Shown here one piece after another: positions 8,578 through 20,000 of a stretch of 64,000 nt of DNA. Origin of the DNA: Paraburkholderia hayleyella (GTDB taxonomy: Bacteria; Pseudomonadota; Gammaproteobacteria; Burkholderiales; Burkholderiaceae); the NCBI RefSeq assembly GCF_009455685.1, contig NZ_QPES01000001.1, forward strand, positions 1,550,001 to 1,614,000, read 5' to 3'. Below the pieces are notes generated by a model. That model saw only the letters and a program-made list of their open reading frames with translations, had not been told where the DNA came from and searched no databases. Every line of letters begins with the position of its first letter. The first letter of the stretch is position 1. Position numbers and translations under genes: made by a program.

Positions 8578-11500
8578 ATGAACAAGGTCTATCGCATCAT
8601 CTGGAACGCCTCGGCAAACTGCTGGACAGTTGCGTCGGAACTGGCGCGCGGGCGAAGCAAAAGCCGTTCGTGCAAAAAAACGGACAAAACTGGCCGCACT
8701 GTATGGAATGGGGCGACAGGAACGTGGGTCACCGTTCCCGGGCAGGCCCGGACAAGATTGAAGCCGCCCACGGCCAATACCATGGTGACTTCGCTGGCGA
8801 TGGTGCTGGGCCTGACAGGAGCGGGTGCGGCTGGGGCGGCTACCGTAGAGTTATCGCCTGATAGCTGTGCTGGGTATGGGGGTGTTTTTACGGTAGGTGG
8901 ACCCGCTACGACACCTACAGCAGTAGCGAGTGCATCCAAGGAAGGTATTGCCATTGGTGTGGGTGCTAAAGCTAATGTGGCATGCAGTTCCACCTCGGGT
9001 ATTCAGAATGGCGCGTCGTCGATTGCGATAGGCACCGGCGCACAGGCGCTATCGGGTGGACTGGCATTGGGATACCAGGCATATTCGACCGGCATGGACT
9101 CGCTGGCATTCGGCGTCAACTCCGTCGCTAAAGGCAGTAGCAGCGTGGCGCTGGGCTCGGGGTCTTCGGATGGCGGGCGTGACAATGTCGTTTCGGTGGG
9201 TCTCGGCAACGAGACCCTGCAGAAACCGCCGGGTTCTGCAGGAGGCGTCCCCACCGCCAACCTGGCGCCGAAGGCGCGCCAGATCATCAATATGGCAGCC
9301 GGTACGCAGGATACCGACGCGGTCAACGTTAGCCAGCTCAAGGGCGTTACCACGGCGCTGGGCGGCGGTGCAACGGTTGCCGCGGATGGCACGGTCACCG
9401 CGCCGTCCTACGTCGTGCAGGGTTCCACGTTCGGCAACGTCGGCGCGGCCCTCACCAGCCTGAATACGGCGACGACGAAAAACACCGGCGACATCACGAC
9501 GCTGAACACAACGGTCAATACGATCAACAACGGCGGCAGCCGCTATTTCAAGACGGCGGGTCTGAACGACGGCACCGATGACGCGAAGGCGAGCGGCAAG
9601 AACGCGGTGGCGCTGGGCGCGAACTCGGTGGCGGAGCGAGACAACAGCGTTTCGGTGGGGCGAGCGGAAATCAAGGATGGCACCGGCACGGTGACGCAAT
9701 CCGGGATCACGCGTCAGATCACGAATGTGGCCGATGGCACGCAGGCGAAGGATGCGGTGAACCGTGGCCAGCTTGATACGGTGAATACGGCGGCGGCGAA
9801 AGCGCAAACGGCAGCGGATACCGCGCAGTCGGGTCTGAACACGCTAGATGGGCTTGCCGCGAAATACGACAGCACGTCGAAGGACAAGCTGACGCTGGGC
9901 GGAGCCGGTACCAGCGGCACGGTGACGCTGGGTAACGTCAAGGATGGCGTAGCGGCGACAGACGCGGTGAACCGTGGCCAGCTCGACGCGGTGAACGTGG
10001 CGCTGAACACGGCGGTGACGAAAGCGCAGGCCGCGGCGGATACCGCGCAGTCGGGCCTGAACACGCTGGACGGGCTTGCCGCGAAATACGACAGCACGTC
10101 GAAGGACAAGCTCACGCTAGGCGGTGCAGGTACCACCGGCACGGTGACGCTGGGCAACGTCAGGGATGGCGTAGCGGCGACAGACGCGGTGAACCGTGGC
10201 CAGCTCGATGCGGTGAATACGGCGGCGGCCAAAGCGCAAACGGCAGCGGATACCGCGCAGTCGGGTCTGAACACGCTGGACGGTCTGGCGGTGAAGTACG
10301 ACAGCACGTCGAAAGACCAGGTGACGCTGGGCGGCACAGGTACCACCGGCACGGTGACGCTGGGCAACGTCAAGGCGGGCCTCACCAGCAACGATGCAGT
10401 GAACGTATCGCAACTGAAGCCGATGGTCGATGCCCTGGGCGGCGGCGCGACGATGGATGCCAAGACGGGCGCGGTGAGCGGCCCGTCGTATGCGATCCAG
10501 GGAAGTACGTACACGACGGTAGGCAGCGCTTTGGGCAAGCTGGACACGGCTACAACCAAAAACACCGGCGACATCACGACACTGAATTCAGCCGTGGACT
10601 CGATCAAGGGCGGGGTGTCGAAATACGCGGTGTTCAACTCGGCGGGGACGATGGCAAGCGCCAGTGGAGCCGATGCGGTAGCGCTGGGCATGGGCACGCT
10701 GGCGAGCGGCAAGAATGCGGTGGCGCTGGGTGCGAACTCGGTGGCGGAGCGTGACGACAGCATCTCGGTGGGGCGAGCGGAAGTGAAAGACGGCGTTACG
10801 GGCACGGTGACGCAGACAGAGATCACACGTCAGATCACGAATGTGGCCGACGGCACACAGGCGAAAGACGCGGTGAACCGTGGCCAGCTCGATGGGGTGA
10901 ACACGGTGCTGACCACGGCGGTGACGAAAGCGCAGACCGCAGCAGATACAGCGCAGTCGGGTCTGAACACGCTGGACGGGCTTGCCGCGAAATATGACAG
11001 CACGTCGAAGGACAAGCTGACACTGGGTGGCGTAGGTACCACCGGCACGGTGACGCTGGGCAACGTCAAGGATGGTGTAGCCGCGACAGATGCGGTGAAC
11101 CGTGGCCAGCTTGATGGGGTGAACACGGCGCAGACCACGGCGGTGACGAAAGCGCAGGCTGCGGCGGATACAGCGCAGTCGGGTCTGAACACGCTGGAAG
11201 GTCTGGCGGTGAAATACGACAGCACGTCGAAGGACCAGGTGACGCTGGGCGGCACAGGCACGAGCGGCACGGTGACACTGGGCAATGTCAAGGCAGGCGT
11301 TGCTACGACGGATGCAGTGAACGTATCGCAACTGAAGCCGGTGGTCGAAGCGCTGGGTGGTGGCGCGACGCTGGATGCGAAGACGGGCGCGGTGAGCGGC
11401 CCGTCGTATGCGATCCAGGGCGGCACGTACACGACGGTAGGCGGCGCGTTGGGCAAGCTGGACACGGCGACGACCAAAAACACCGGCGACATCACGACAC

Positions 11501-14500
11501 TGAATTCAGCAGTGGATTCGATCAAGGGCGGGGTGTCGAAATACGCGGTGTTCAACTCGGCGGGGACGATGGCAAGCGCAAGTGGAGCCGATGCGGTGGC
11601 GCTGGGCATGGGCACGCTGGCGAGCGGCAAGAATGCGGTGGCGCTGGGCGCGAACTCGGTGGCGGAGCGTGATAACAGCGTTTCGGTGGGGCGAGCGGAA
11701 GTGAAGGACGGCGCCGGTGCGGTGACGCAGACGGAGATCACGCGTCAGATCACGAATGTAGCCGATGGCACGCAGGCGAAAGACGCGGTGAACCGTGGCC
11801 AGCTCGATGGGGTGAACACGGCGCTGACTACGGCGGTGACGAAAGCGCAGGCAGCGGCGGATACCGCGCAGTCAGGTTTGAACACGCTGGAAGGTCTGGC
11901 GGTGAAGTACGACAGCACGTCGAAGGACCAGGTGACGCTGGGCGGCGCAGGTAGCACCGGTACGGTGACGCTGGGCAACGTCAAGGCAGGTGTTGCCAGC
12001 AACGATGCAGTGAACGTGTCGCAACTGAAGCCGGTGGTCGATGCCCTGGGCGGTGGCGCCACGCTGGATGCGAAGACGGGCGCGGTGAGCGGCCCGTCGT
12101 ATGCGATCCAGGGGAGTACGTACACCACGGTGGGCAGCGCGCTGGACAAGCTGGACACGGCGACAACCAAAAACAGCGGCGATATCACGACACTGAATTC
12201 AACCGTGAACTCGATTACGGGTGGGGTTTCGAAATACGCGGCGTTCAACTCGACGGGAACGATGGCAAGCGCCAGCGGCGCCGATGCGGTAGCGCTGGGC
12301 ATGGGCACGCTGGCGAGCGGCAAGAATGCAGTGGCGCTGGGCGCGAACTCGGTGGCGGAGCGTGACAACAGCATCTCGGTGGGGCGAGCGGAGGTGAAGG
12401 ATGGCGTCACGGGCAATGTGACGCAGACGGAGATCACGCGTCAGATCACGAATGTAGCCGATGGCACGCAGGCGAAAGATGCGGTGAACAAGGGTCAGCT
12501 CGATACGGTGAATACGGCGGCGGCGACAGCCCAAACGGCTGCCGACAAGGCCCAGGCCGGACTGAACACGCTCGATGGCCTGGCCGTGAAATACGACAGC
12601 ACGTCGAAAGACAGGGTGACGCTGGGTGGAGCCGGCACGAGCGGCACGGTGACACTGGGCAACGTCAAGGCGGGCCTCGCCAGCAATGACGCAGTGAACG
12701 TATCGCAACTGAAGCCGGTGGTTGAAGCGCTGGGCGGCGGTGCGACGATGGATGCGAAGACCGGCGCAGTGAGCGGTCCGTCATACGCCATCCAGGGCAG
12801 CACCTTCACCACGGTAGGCGGCGCGCTGGGCAAGCTGGATACGGCGACAACCAAAAACACCGGCGACATCACGACACTGAATTCAACGGTGAACTCGATT
12901 ACGGGTGGGGTTTCGAAATACGCGGCGTTCAATTCGACAGGGGCGCTGGCAAGCGCTAGTGGAGCCGATGCGGTAGCGCTGGGCATGGGCACGCTGGCGA
13001 GCGGCAAGAATGCGGTGGCGTTGGGCGCGAACTCGGTGGCCGAGCGTGACAACAGCCTCTCGGTGGGGCGAGCGGAAATCAAGGACGGCGTCACGGGCAA
13101 GGTGACGCAGACGGAGATCACGCGTCAGATCACGAATGTGGCCGACGGCACGCAGGCGAAAGACGCGGTGAACCGTGGCCAGCTCGACGGGGTGAGCACG
13201 ACGCTGACCACGGCGGTGACGAAAGCGCAGGCCGCAGCAGATACCGCGCAGTCGGGTCTGAATACGCTGGAAGGTCTGGCGGTGAAATACGACAGCACGT
13301 CGAAGGACCAGGTAACGCTGGGCGGCGCAGGTACCACCGGTACGGTGACGCTGGGCAACGTCAAGGCAGGTGTTGCCACAACGGATGCAGTGAACGTATC
13401 GCAACTGAAGCCGATGGTCGATGCCCTGGGCGGCGGCGCGACGCTGGATGCGAAGACGGGCGCGGTGAGTGGCCCGTCGTATGCGATCCAGGGCAGCACC
13501 TTCACCACGGTGGGCAGCGCACTCGGCAAACTCGACACGGCGACGACGAAAAACACCGGCGACATCACCACGATCAACGGCACGCTGAACAACCTCACTA
13601 GCGGCACAGCAGGCCTGGTGAAGCAGGACGCGACGACCAAGGCGATCACGGTGGCCAGCGACAAGGCAGGTACGACGGTGAATATCGCGGGCACGGCAGG
13701 CGAGCGCCAGTTGAAGGGTGTGGCCGCAGGCACGGCGGATACGGATGCGGTGAATCTGAAGCAGCTCAAGGGCATGGGTTTGAGCACCGACACCTCGGGC
13801 AATGTCACGAACGCCTTCGTGGCCTACGACAGCACGTCGAAAGACCGGGTGACGCTGGGCGGCGCAGGTACCACGGGCACGGTGACGCTGGGCAACGTCA
13901 AGGATGGCGTCGCGGCGACAGACGCGGTGAACCGTGGCCAGCTCGACGTAGTGAGCGCGGTGGCGGCGAAAAACGCAAGTGACATCACGACACTGAACAC
14001 AACGGTCAATACGGTCAACAACGGCGGCAGCCGCTACTTCAGGACGGCAGGTCTGAACGACGGCACCGATGACGCGAAGGCGAGCGGCAAGAACAGCATC
14101 GCAGTAGGCGCGAACTCGGTGGCTGACCGGGACAACAGCCTCTCGGTGGGGCGCGCGGAAATCAAGGACGGCGTCACGGGCAAGGTGACGCAGACAGAGA
14201 TCACGCGTCAGATCACGAATGTAGCCGACGGCACGCAGGCGAAAGACGCGGTGAACCGTGGCCAGCTCGATGGAGTGAACACGGCGCTGACCACGGCGGT
14301 GACGAAAGCGCAGGCGGCGGCGGATACCGCGCAGTCGGGTCTGAACACGCTGGACGGGCTTGCCGCGAAATACGACAGCACGTCGAAAGACCGGGTGACG
14401 CTGGGCGGCGCAGGTACCACCGGCACGGTGACACTGGGCAACGTCAAGGCAGGCCTCACCAGCAATGACGCAGTGAACGTATCGCAACTCAAGCCGATGG

Positions 14501-16455
14501 TTGAAGCCCTGGGCGGCGGTGCAACGCTGGACGCGAAGACGGGTGCGGTGAGCGGCCCGTCGTATGCGATCCAGGGCGGCACGTACACGACGGTAGGCGG
14601 TGCTTTGGGCAAGCTGGACACGGCGACGACGAAAAACACCGGCGACATCACCACGATCAACAGCACGCTGAGCAACATCACCAGCGGCACAGCAGGCCTG
14701 GTGCAGCAGGATGCGACGACCAGGGCGATCACGGTGGCCAGCGGCACGGCAGGCACGACTGTGAATATCGCGGGCACGGCAGGCGAGCGCCAGTTGAAGG
14801 GTGTGGCCGCAGGTACGGCGGATACGGATGCGGTGAATCTGAAACAGCTCAAGGGCATGGGTGTGACCACCGATACGGCAGGCAATGTCACGAACACCTT
14901 CGTGGCCTACGACAGCACGTCGAAAGACCGGGTGACGCTGGGCGGAGCCGGCACAAGTGGCACGGTGACGCTGGGCAATGTCAAGGCGGGCCTCACTAGC
15001 AACGATGCGGTGAACGTATCGCAACTGAAGCCGGTGGTCGAAGCGCTGGGCGGCGGTGCGGCGCTGGACGCGAAGACGGGTGCCGTCACGGGCCCGTCGT
15101 ACAAGATCCAGGGCAACACCTACACCACGGTAGGCAGCGCGTTGGGCAAACTGGACACGGCGACGACGAAAAATACTGGCGACATCACGAGCCTGTCGAC
15201 GACGGTGAACAACCTCAACACGGGCACGACGGGCCTGGTGCAGCAGGACGCGGCGAGTCTCGACCTGACGGTAGCCAAAGCGAGCGGCGGCAACAAGGTC
15301 GATTTCACGGGCACGGCGGGCATGCGGGTGCTGACCGGGGTGAAAGCAGGCGAGCTGTCGGCGGCCAGCCACGACGCGGTGAATGGCGCGCAACTGTACG
15401 CGACGAATACCAGCGTGACGAAGAACAGCGGCGACATCACGACGCTGAACACGACGGTGACGCAGATTTCGAACGACATCAGGAACAGCGGACTGGGCCT
15501 CGTGGTCCAGGACGGCCAGACGGGCAACATCATGGTGGCCCGCAACCTGGGCGGCGGCATGGTGAACATCGGCGGCAGTGGCGGCCCACGAGTGCTGACC
15601 GGCGTGGCCAATGGTGTGAACGATCGGGATGCGGCTACGGTTGAGCAGCTCAAGTCGCTGAAGCAGGGCGGTGGTCCGTCCAGCAAGACCTTGGGCGCGG
15701 TGGTCTACGACGACCTGAGTCTTGGGCATGCCACGCTGGGCGGCACAAGCGGCACGAAACTGGACAACGTGGCGAACGGCCGGGTGGCCGAAGGCAGCCG
15801 GGAAGCGGTCAATGGTGGGCAGTTCTACGCGATGCAGCAGTCGTTCGAGGCGCAATACAACGCGCTCAGCGGCAAGGTCGGCGAGATCCAGAACAAGCCG
15901 GGTAAAGGTGGTACGGGCTCGAACCTGGTGAGAGCCGGCACGGGCACCAACAGCATCGTGCTGAGCCCGGTCGATAGCGGTGCCTCGGCTTCAGGCGATC
16001 ATGCCTTGGCGCTGGGTGCGGGCGCACAGGCCAGTGGAGCGAATTCCGTCGCGCTGGGCCAGGGCTCCGTCGCCGATGAGGCGAATGTCGTGTCGATGGG
16101 CTCGGAGGGCCATGAGCGGCGTCTGACTAACGTTGCGCCAGGCAGCCGTAGCACGGATGCGGTCAATGTGGGCCAGATGCAGCAGGGGTTGAATGGCCTG
16201 CGCGGCGACATGAACCAGGTGGCGCGTCACGCCTATGCCGGGGTGGCTGCCGCAATGGCGATGCCGGGTTTGTCACCGTCTGGCCCGGGCAAGACATCGG
16301 TGGGCAGTGGTGTGGCGAATTACCGGGGCGGCAATGCGCTCGGCATTGGCCTTGCGTACCGGACGTTAAACGACAAATGGCGCGTGCAGGGCGCGGTAGC
16401 GCTGACCTCGACCGGGTCAACCGCATCGCGGGCGCAAGTCGATTACGAGTTCTGA
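8578..16455 (+). CDS. YadA-type trimeric autotransporter adhesin 1
   Basis: Surface adhesin of the type Vc secretion family, 2625 residues. Residues 1-26 (MNKVYRIIWNASANCWTVAS) are an ESPR, the extended signal-peptide region, followed by a basic stretch and a hydrophobic core (TMVTSLAMVLGLTGAG, about residues 68-83). Residues about 110-240 hold YadA-head-like repeats (SIAIGTGAQALSGGLALGYQA). The body alternates head pieces (KNAVALGANSVAERDNS), neck motifs of the DAVNxxQL type (more than twenty) and stalk units beginning KYDSTSKD. The C-terminal about 90 residues form the YadA anchor, four strands per monomer, ending in Phe. The trimer would form one 12-stranded barrel exporting the passenger. 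No frameshift is seen. Confidence 0.95.
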   Translation: MNKVYRIIWNASANCWTVASELARGRSKSRSCKKTDKTGRTVWNGATGTWVTVPGQARTRLKPPTANTMVTSLAMVLGLTGAGAAGAATVELSPDSCAGYGGVFTVGGPATTPTAVASASKEGIAIGVGAKANVACSSTSGIQNGASSIAIGTGAQALSGGLALGYQAYSTGMDSLAFGVNSVAKGSSSVALGSGSSDGGRDNVVSVGLGNETLQKPPGSAGGVPTANLAPKARQIINMAAGTQDTDAVNVSQLKGVTTALGGGATVAADGTVTAPSYVVQGSTFGNVGAALTSLNTATTKNTGDITTLNTTVNTINNGGSRYFKTAGLNDGTDDAKASGKNAVALGANSVAERDNSVSVGRAEIKDGTGTVTQSGITRQITNVADGTQAKDAVNRGQLDTVNTAAAKAQTAADTAQSGLNTLDGLAAKYDSTSKDKLTLGGAGTSGTVTLGNVKDGVAATDAVNRGQLDAVNVALNTAVTKAQAAADTAQSGLNTLDGLAAKYDSTSKDKLTLGGAGTTGTVTLGNVRDGVAATDAVNRGQLDAVNTAAAKAQTAADTAQSGLNTLDGLAVKYDSTSKDQVTLGGTGTTGTVTLGNVKAGLTSNDAVNVSQLKPMVDALGGGATMDAKTGAVSGPSYAIQGSTYTTVGSALGKLDTATTKNTGDITTLNSAVDSIKGGVSKYAVFNSAGTMASASGADAVALGMGTLASGKNAVALGANSVAERDDSISVGRAEVKDGVTGTVTQTEITRQITNVADGTQAKDAVNRGQLDGVNTVLTTAVTKAQTAADTAQSGLNTLDGLAAKYDSTSKDKLTLGGVGTTGTVTLGNVKDGVAATDAVNRGQLDGVNTAQTTAVTKAQAAADTAQSGLNTLEGLAVKYDSTSKDQVTLGGTGTSGTVTLGNVKAGVATTDAVNVSQLKPVVEALGGGATLDAKTGAVSGPSYAIQGGTYTTVGGALGKLDTATTKNTGDITTLNSAVDSIKGGVSKYAVFNSAGTMASASGADAVALGMGTLASGKNAVALGANSVAERDNSVSVGRAEVKDGAGAVTQTEITRQITNVADGTQAKDAVNRGQLDGVNTALTTAVTKAQAAADTAQSGLNTLEGLAVKYDSTSKDQVTLGGAGSTGTVTLGNVKAGVASNDAVNVSQLKPVVDALGGGATLDAKTGAVSGPSYAIQGSTYTTVGSALDKLDTATTKNSGDITTLNSTVNSITGGVSKYAAFNSTGTMASASGADAVALGMGTLASGKNAVALGANSVAERDNSISVGRAEVKDGVTGNVTQTEITRQITNVADGTQAKDAVNKGQLDTVNTAAATAQTAADKAQAGLNTLDGLAVKYDSTSKDRVTLGGAGTSGTVTLGNVKAGLASNDAVNVSQLKPVVEALGGGATMDAKTGAVSGPSYAIQGSTFTTVGGALGKLDTATTKNTGDITTLNSTVNSITGGVSKYAAFNSTGALASASGADAVALGMGTLASGKNAVALGANSVAERDNSLSVGRAEIKDGVTGKVTQTEITRQITNVADGTQAKDAVNRGQLDGVSTTLTTAVTKAQAAADTAQSGLNTLEGLAVKYDSTSKDQVTLGGAGTTGTVTLGNVKAGVATTDAVNVSQLKPMVDALGGGATLDAKTGAVSGPSYAIQGSTFTTVGSALGKLDTATTKNTGDITTINGTLNNLTSGTAGLVKQDATTKAITVASDKAGTTVNIAGTAGERQLKGVAAGTADTDAVNLKQLKGMGLSTDTSGNVTNAFVAYDSTSKDRVTLGGAGTTGTVTLGNVKDGVAATDAVNRGQLDVVSAVAAKNASDITTLNTTVNTVNNGGSRYFRTAGLNDGTDDAKASGKNSIAVGANSVADRDNSLSVGRAEIKDGVTGKVTQTEITRQITNVADGTQAKDAVNRGQLDGVNTALTTAVTKAQAAADTAQSGLNTLDGLAAKYDSTSKDRVTLGGAGTTGTVTLGNVKAGLTSNDAVNVSQLKPMVEALGGGATLDAKTGAVSGPSYAIQGGTYTTVGGALGKLDTATTKNTGDITTINSTLSNITSGTAGLVQQDATTRAITVASGTAGTTVNIAGTAGERQLKGVAAGTADTDAVNLKQLKGMGVTTDTAGNVTNTFVAYDSTSKDRVTLGGAGTSGTVTLGNVKAGLTSNDAVNVSQLKPVVEALGGGAALDAKTGAVTGPSYKIQGNTYTTVGSALGKLDTATTKNTGDITSLSTTVNNLNTGTTGLVQQDAASLDLTVAKASGGNKVDFTGTAGMRVLTGVKAGELSAASHDAVNGAQLYATNTSVTKNSGDITTLNTTVTQISNDIRNSGLGLVVQDGQTGNIMVARNLGGGMVNIGGSGGPRVLTGVANGVNDRDAATVEQLKSLKQGGGPSSKTLGAVVYDDLSLGHATLGGTSGTKLDNVANGRVAEGSREAVNGGQFYAMQQSFEAQYNALSGKVGEIQNKPGKGGTGSNLVRAGTGTNSIVLSPVDSGASASGDHALALGAGAQASGANSVALGQGSVADEANVVSMGSEGHERRLTNVAPGSRSTDAVNVGQMQQGLNGLRGDMNQVARHAYAGVAAAMAMPGLSPSGPGKTSVGSGVANYRGGNALGIGLAYRTLNDKWRVQGAVALTSTGSTASRAQVDYEF
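12457..13364 (+). repeat. 908-bp segment identical to 20930-21837
   Basis: By direct reading, this internal segment of adhesin 1 matches adhesin 2 base for base at a constant offset of 8473. Flanking differences lie at 12456 (a/g) and 13365 (g/a). Sequence outside it is similar but carries many substitutions, which points to recent gene conversion or unequal recombination. Confidence 0.85.
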
Positions 16456-17047
16456 GCCTTCCGTTGGCGCATGGTCCTCCAGGGTTGGACGGAGGGCCCG
16501 CCTTGGAGGAGCGTTCCTGAACCACTCGCGCTGATTGGTGAGGCTATCGAACACGATGAAACCCACGGCATGGCCATGATGCCCAGAGCTGACCTGATCT
16601 GTTGCGCCGGGGGGATGGGCGAGTCTGATGAAATGCCGGGCTTGAAGCTGGGCGATGTTTTCATGCGGCGGCATGGCCGGTGATTTTCGTTGGAATAGAC
16701 CTGTTTAATTTTTGGTTGCAATCCCCTCCTTAAAATAGAGATAAGAAAAATCTTAAAATTATTGTGATTTCGATTGGCCCAGACTGTTGCCATGAGGCAA
16801 GGGTGTCGGGCTATTTTGTTGCGCAATCTCAAATTTTTTAGCAGAAATTTCTGGAAGGTAGCGTTTCGGGGCGATAAATCTTCGGTGATTTGAAGGTAAG
16901 TGCTTGTGTTTAATATATTTTTCGTTATGTAAATAAATATCAAAGAATGATTGATGAGGTCTTTCATTGGGAATAGTCCTATTCATTCTTATTCCATAAA
17001 GCATGATATTCAAGGCATTGAATAAAGACTCTTTTCCGGGATAAGGC
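16456..17047. other. 592-base gap between adhesins 1 and 2
   Basis: The first 285 bases are GC-rich and carry no convincing gene; short frames occur on both strands without family features. Copy 2 of the adhesin leader occupies 16741-17047. The 18 bases after the stop (GAGCCTTCCGTTGGCGCN) also follow the stop of adhesin 2, showing that the duplication included the 3' flank. Confidence 0.7.
16741..17047 (+). promoter_or_regulatory. conserved adhesin leader, copy 2
   Basis: Starts at ATAAGAAAAATCTTAAAA and matches copy 1 to the start codon with scattered substitutions. The upstream hairpin block present in copies 1 and 3 is missing. The near-invariant last 75 bases before the ATG are retained, supporting shared expression control. 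Confidence 0.75.
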
Positions 17048-20000
17048 ATGAACAAGGTCTATCGCATCATCTGGAACGCCTCGGCAAACTGCTGGACAGT
17101 TGCGTCGGAACTGGCGCGCGGGCGAAGCAAAGGCCGTTCGTGCAAAAAAACGGATAAAACTGGCCGCACTGTATGGAATGGGGTGACAGGAACGTGGGTC
17201 ACCGTTCCCGGGCAGGCGCAGACAAGATTGAAGCCGCCCACGGCCAATACCATGGTGACTTCGCTGGCGATGGTGCTGGGCCTGACAGGAGCGGGTACGG
17301 CGGGGGCATCTACCCTGGAGTTATCTAATGAGGCTTGTCCTGGGGGATCGGGAGGCATTTTTACGGTGGGTGGAACAGCGAGTGCCTTCAATGAAGGTAT
17401 TGCAATTGGTAGTGGTGCCAAAGCTCGCTTGTCATGCACTTCTGCTGCTACCGGCGCCTCAAGTATTCAATGGGGCTGGTCGTCGATTGCGATAGGTTCG
17501 AATGCACAGGCGCTATCGGGTGGACTGGCATTGGGATACCAGGCGTATGCGAGCGGTGCGGACTCGCTGGCATTCGGCGTCAACACCATCGCTAAAGGCA
17601 GCCGCAGCGTGGCGCTGGGCTCGGGGTCTTCGGATGGCGGGCGTGACAATGTCGTTTCGGTGGGTCTCGGCAACGAGATCCTGCAGAAACCGCCGGGTGC
17701 TAGTGGAAGCGTCCCCAACGCCAACCTGGCGCCGAAGGCGCGCCAGATCATCAATATGGCAGCCGGTACGCAGGATACCGACGCGGTCAACGTCAGCCAG
17801 CTCAAGGGCGTTACCACGGCGCTGGGCGGCGGCGCAACGGTTGCCGCGGATGGCACGGTCACCGCGCCGTCCTACGTCGTGCAGGGTTCCACGTTCGGCA
17901 ACGTCGGCGCGGCCCTCGCCAGCCTGAATACGGCGACGACGAAAAACACCGGCGACATCACGACGCTGAACACCGGCACAACGGTCAATACGATCAACAA
18001 CGGCGGCAGCCGCTATTTCAAGACGGCGGGTCTGAACGACGGCACCGATGACGCGAAGGCGAGCGGCAAGAATGCGGTGGCGCTGGGCGCGAACTCGGTG
18101 GCGGAGCGTGACAACAGCGTTTCGGTGGGGCGAGCGGAAATCAAGGATGGCACCGGCGCGGTGACGCAATCCGGGATCACGCGTCAGATCACGAATGTGG
18201 CCGATGGCACGCAGGCGAAGGATGCGGTGAACCGGGGCCAGCTCGATGGGGTGAATACGGCGGCGGCGAAAGCGCAGACAGCGGCGGACAAGACGCAGTC
18301 GGGTCTGAACACGCTGGACGGGCTTGCAGCGAAATACGACAGCACGTTGAAAGACAAGCTGACGCTGGGCGGAGCCGGTACGAGCGGCACGGTGACGCTG
18401 GGTAACGTCAAGGATGGCGTAGCGGCGACAGACGCGGTGAACCGTGGCCAGCTCGACGCGGTGAACGTGGCGCTGAACACGGCGGTGACGAAAGCGCAGG
18501 CCGCGGCGGACAAGGCGCAGTCGGGTCTGAACACGCTGGATGGGCTTGCCGCGAAATACGACAGCACGTCGAAAGACAGGATGACGCTGGGCGGTGCAGG
18601 TACCACCGGCACGGTGACGCTGGGCAACGTCAGGGATGGCGTCGCGGCGACAGACGCGGTGAACCGTGGCCAGCTCGATGGGGTGAGTACGGCGGCAGCG
18701 AAAGCGCAAACGGCAGCGGATACCGCGCAGTCGGGTCTGAACACGCTGGACGGTCTGGCGGTGAAATACGACAGCACGTCGAAAGACAGGGTGACGCTGG
18801 GCGGCGCAGGTACCACCGGCACGGTGACGCTGGGCAACGTCAAGGCGGGCCTCACCAGCAATGACGCAGTGAACGTATCGCAACTGAAGCCGGTGGTCGA
18901 GGCATTGGGCGGTGGCGCGACGCTGGATGCGAAGACGGGCGCAGTGAGCGGCCCGTCGTATGCGATCCAGGAGGGTACGTACACGACGGTAGGTGGCGCA
19001 TTGGGCAAGCTGGACACGGCGACGACCAAAAACACCGGCGACATCACGACACTGAATTCAGCTGTGGACTCGATCAAGGGCGGGGTGTCGAAATACGCGG
19101 TGTTCAACTCGGCGGGGACGATGGCAAGCGCCAGTGGAGCCGATGCGGTAGCGCTGGGCATGGGCACGCTGGCGAGCGGCAAGAATGCGGTGGCGCTGGG
19201 TGCGAACTCGGTGGCGGAGCGTGACGACAGCATCTCGGTGGGGCGAGCGGAAGTGAAAGACGGCGTTACGGGCACGGTGACGCAGACAGAGATCACACGT
19301 CAGATCACGAATGTGGCCGACGGCACACAGGCGAAAGACGCGGTGAACCGTGGCCAGCTCGATGGGGTGAACACGGCGCTGACTACGGCGGTGACGAAAG
19401 CGCAGGCGGCGGCGGATACCGCGCAGTCGGGTCTGAACACGCTGGACGGGCTTGCCGCGAAATACGACAGCACCTCGAAGGACAGGCTGACGCTGGGTGG
19501 CGCAGGTACCACGGGCACGGTGACGCTGGGCAACGTCAAGGATGGTGTAGCGGCGACAGATGCGGTGAACCGTGGCCAGCTCGATGGGGTGAACACGGCG
19601 CAGACCACGGCGGTGACGAAAGCGCAGGCGGCAGCGGATACCGTGCAGTCGGGCCTGAACACGCTGGATGGGCTTGCGGTGAAGTACGACAGCACGTCGA
19701 AGGACCAGGTAACGCTGGGCGGCACAGGTACTACCGGTACGGTGACGCTGGGTAACGTCAAGGCAGGCCTCGCCAGCAACGATGCGGTGAACGTATCGCA
19801 ACTGAAGCCGGTGGTTGAAGCGCTGGGCGGCGGTGCCACGCTGGATGCGAAGACGGGCGCGGTGAGCGGTCCGTCGTATGCGATCCAGGGGAGTACGTAC
19901 ACCACGGTAGGCAGCGCGCTGGGCAAGCTGGACACAGCGACGACCAAAAACACAGGCGACATCACGACACTGAATTCAGCCGTGGACTCGATCAAGGGCG

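Noticed and set aside
12883..15855. Minus-strand frame of about 990 residues opposite adhesin 1, with equivalents at 21356-24325 and 26998-30030
   Set aside because: Arg/His-rich translation that mirrors the repeats of the plus-strand adhesins and has no ribosome site or family features. It is a shadow of GC-rich repetitive coding DNA.
16417..16683. Short frames on both strands after adhesin 1
   Set aside because: No domain, no ribosome site and mutually overlapping; treated as non-coding.
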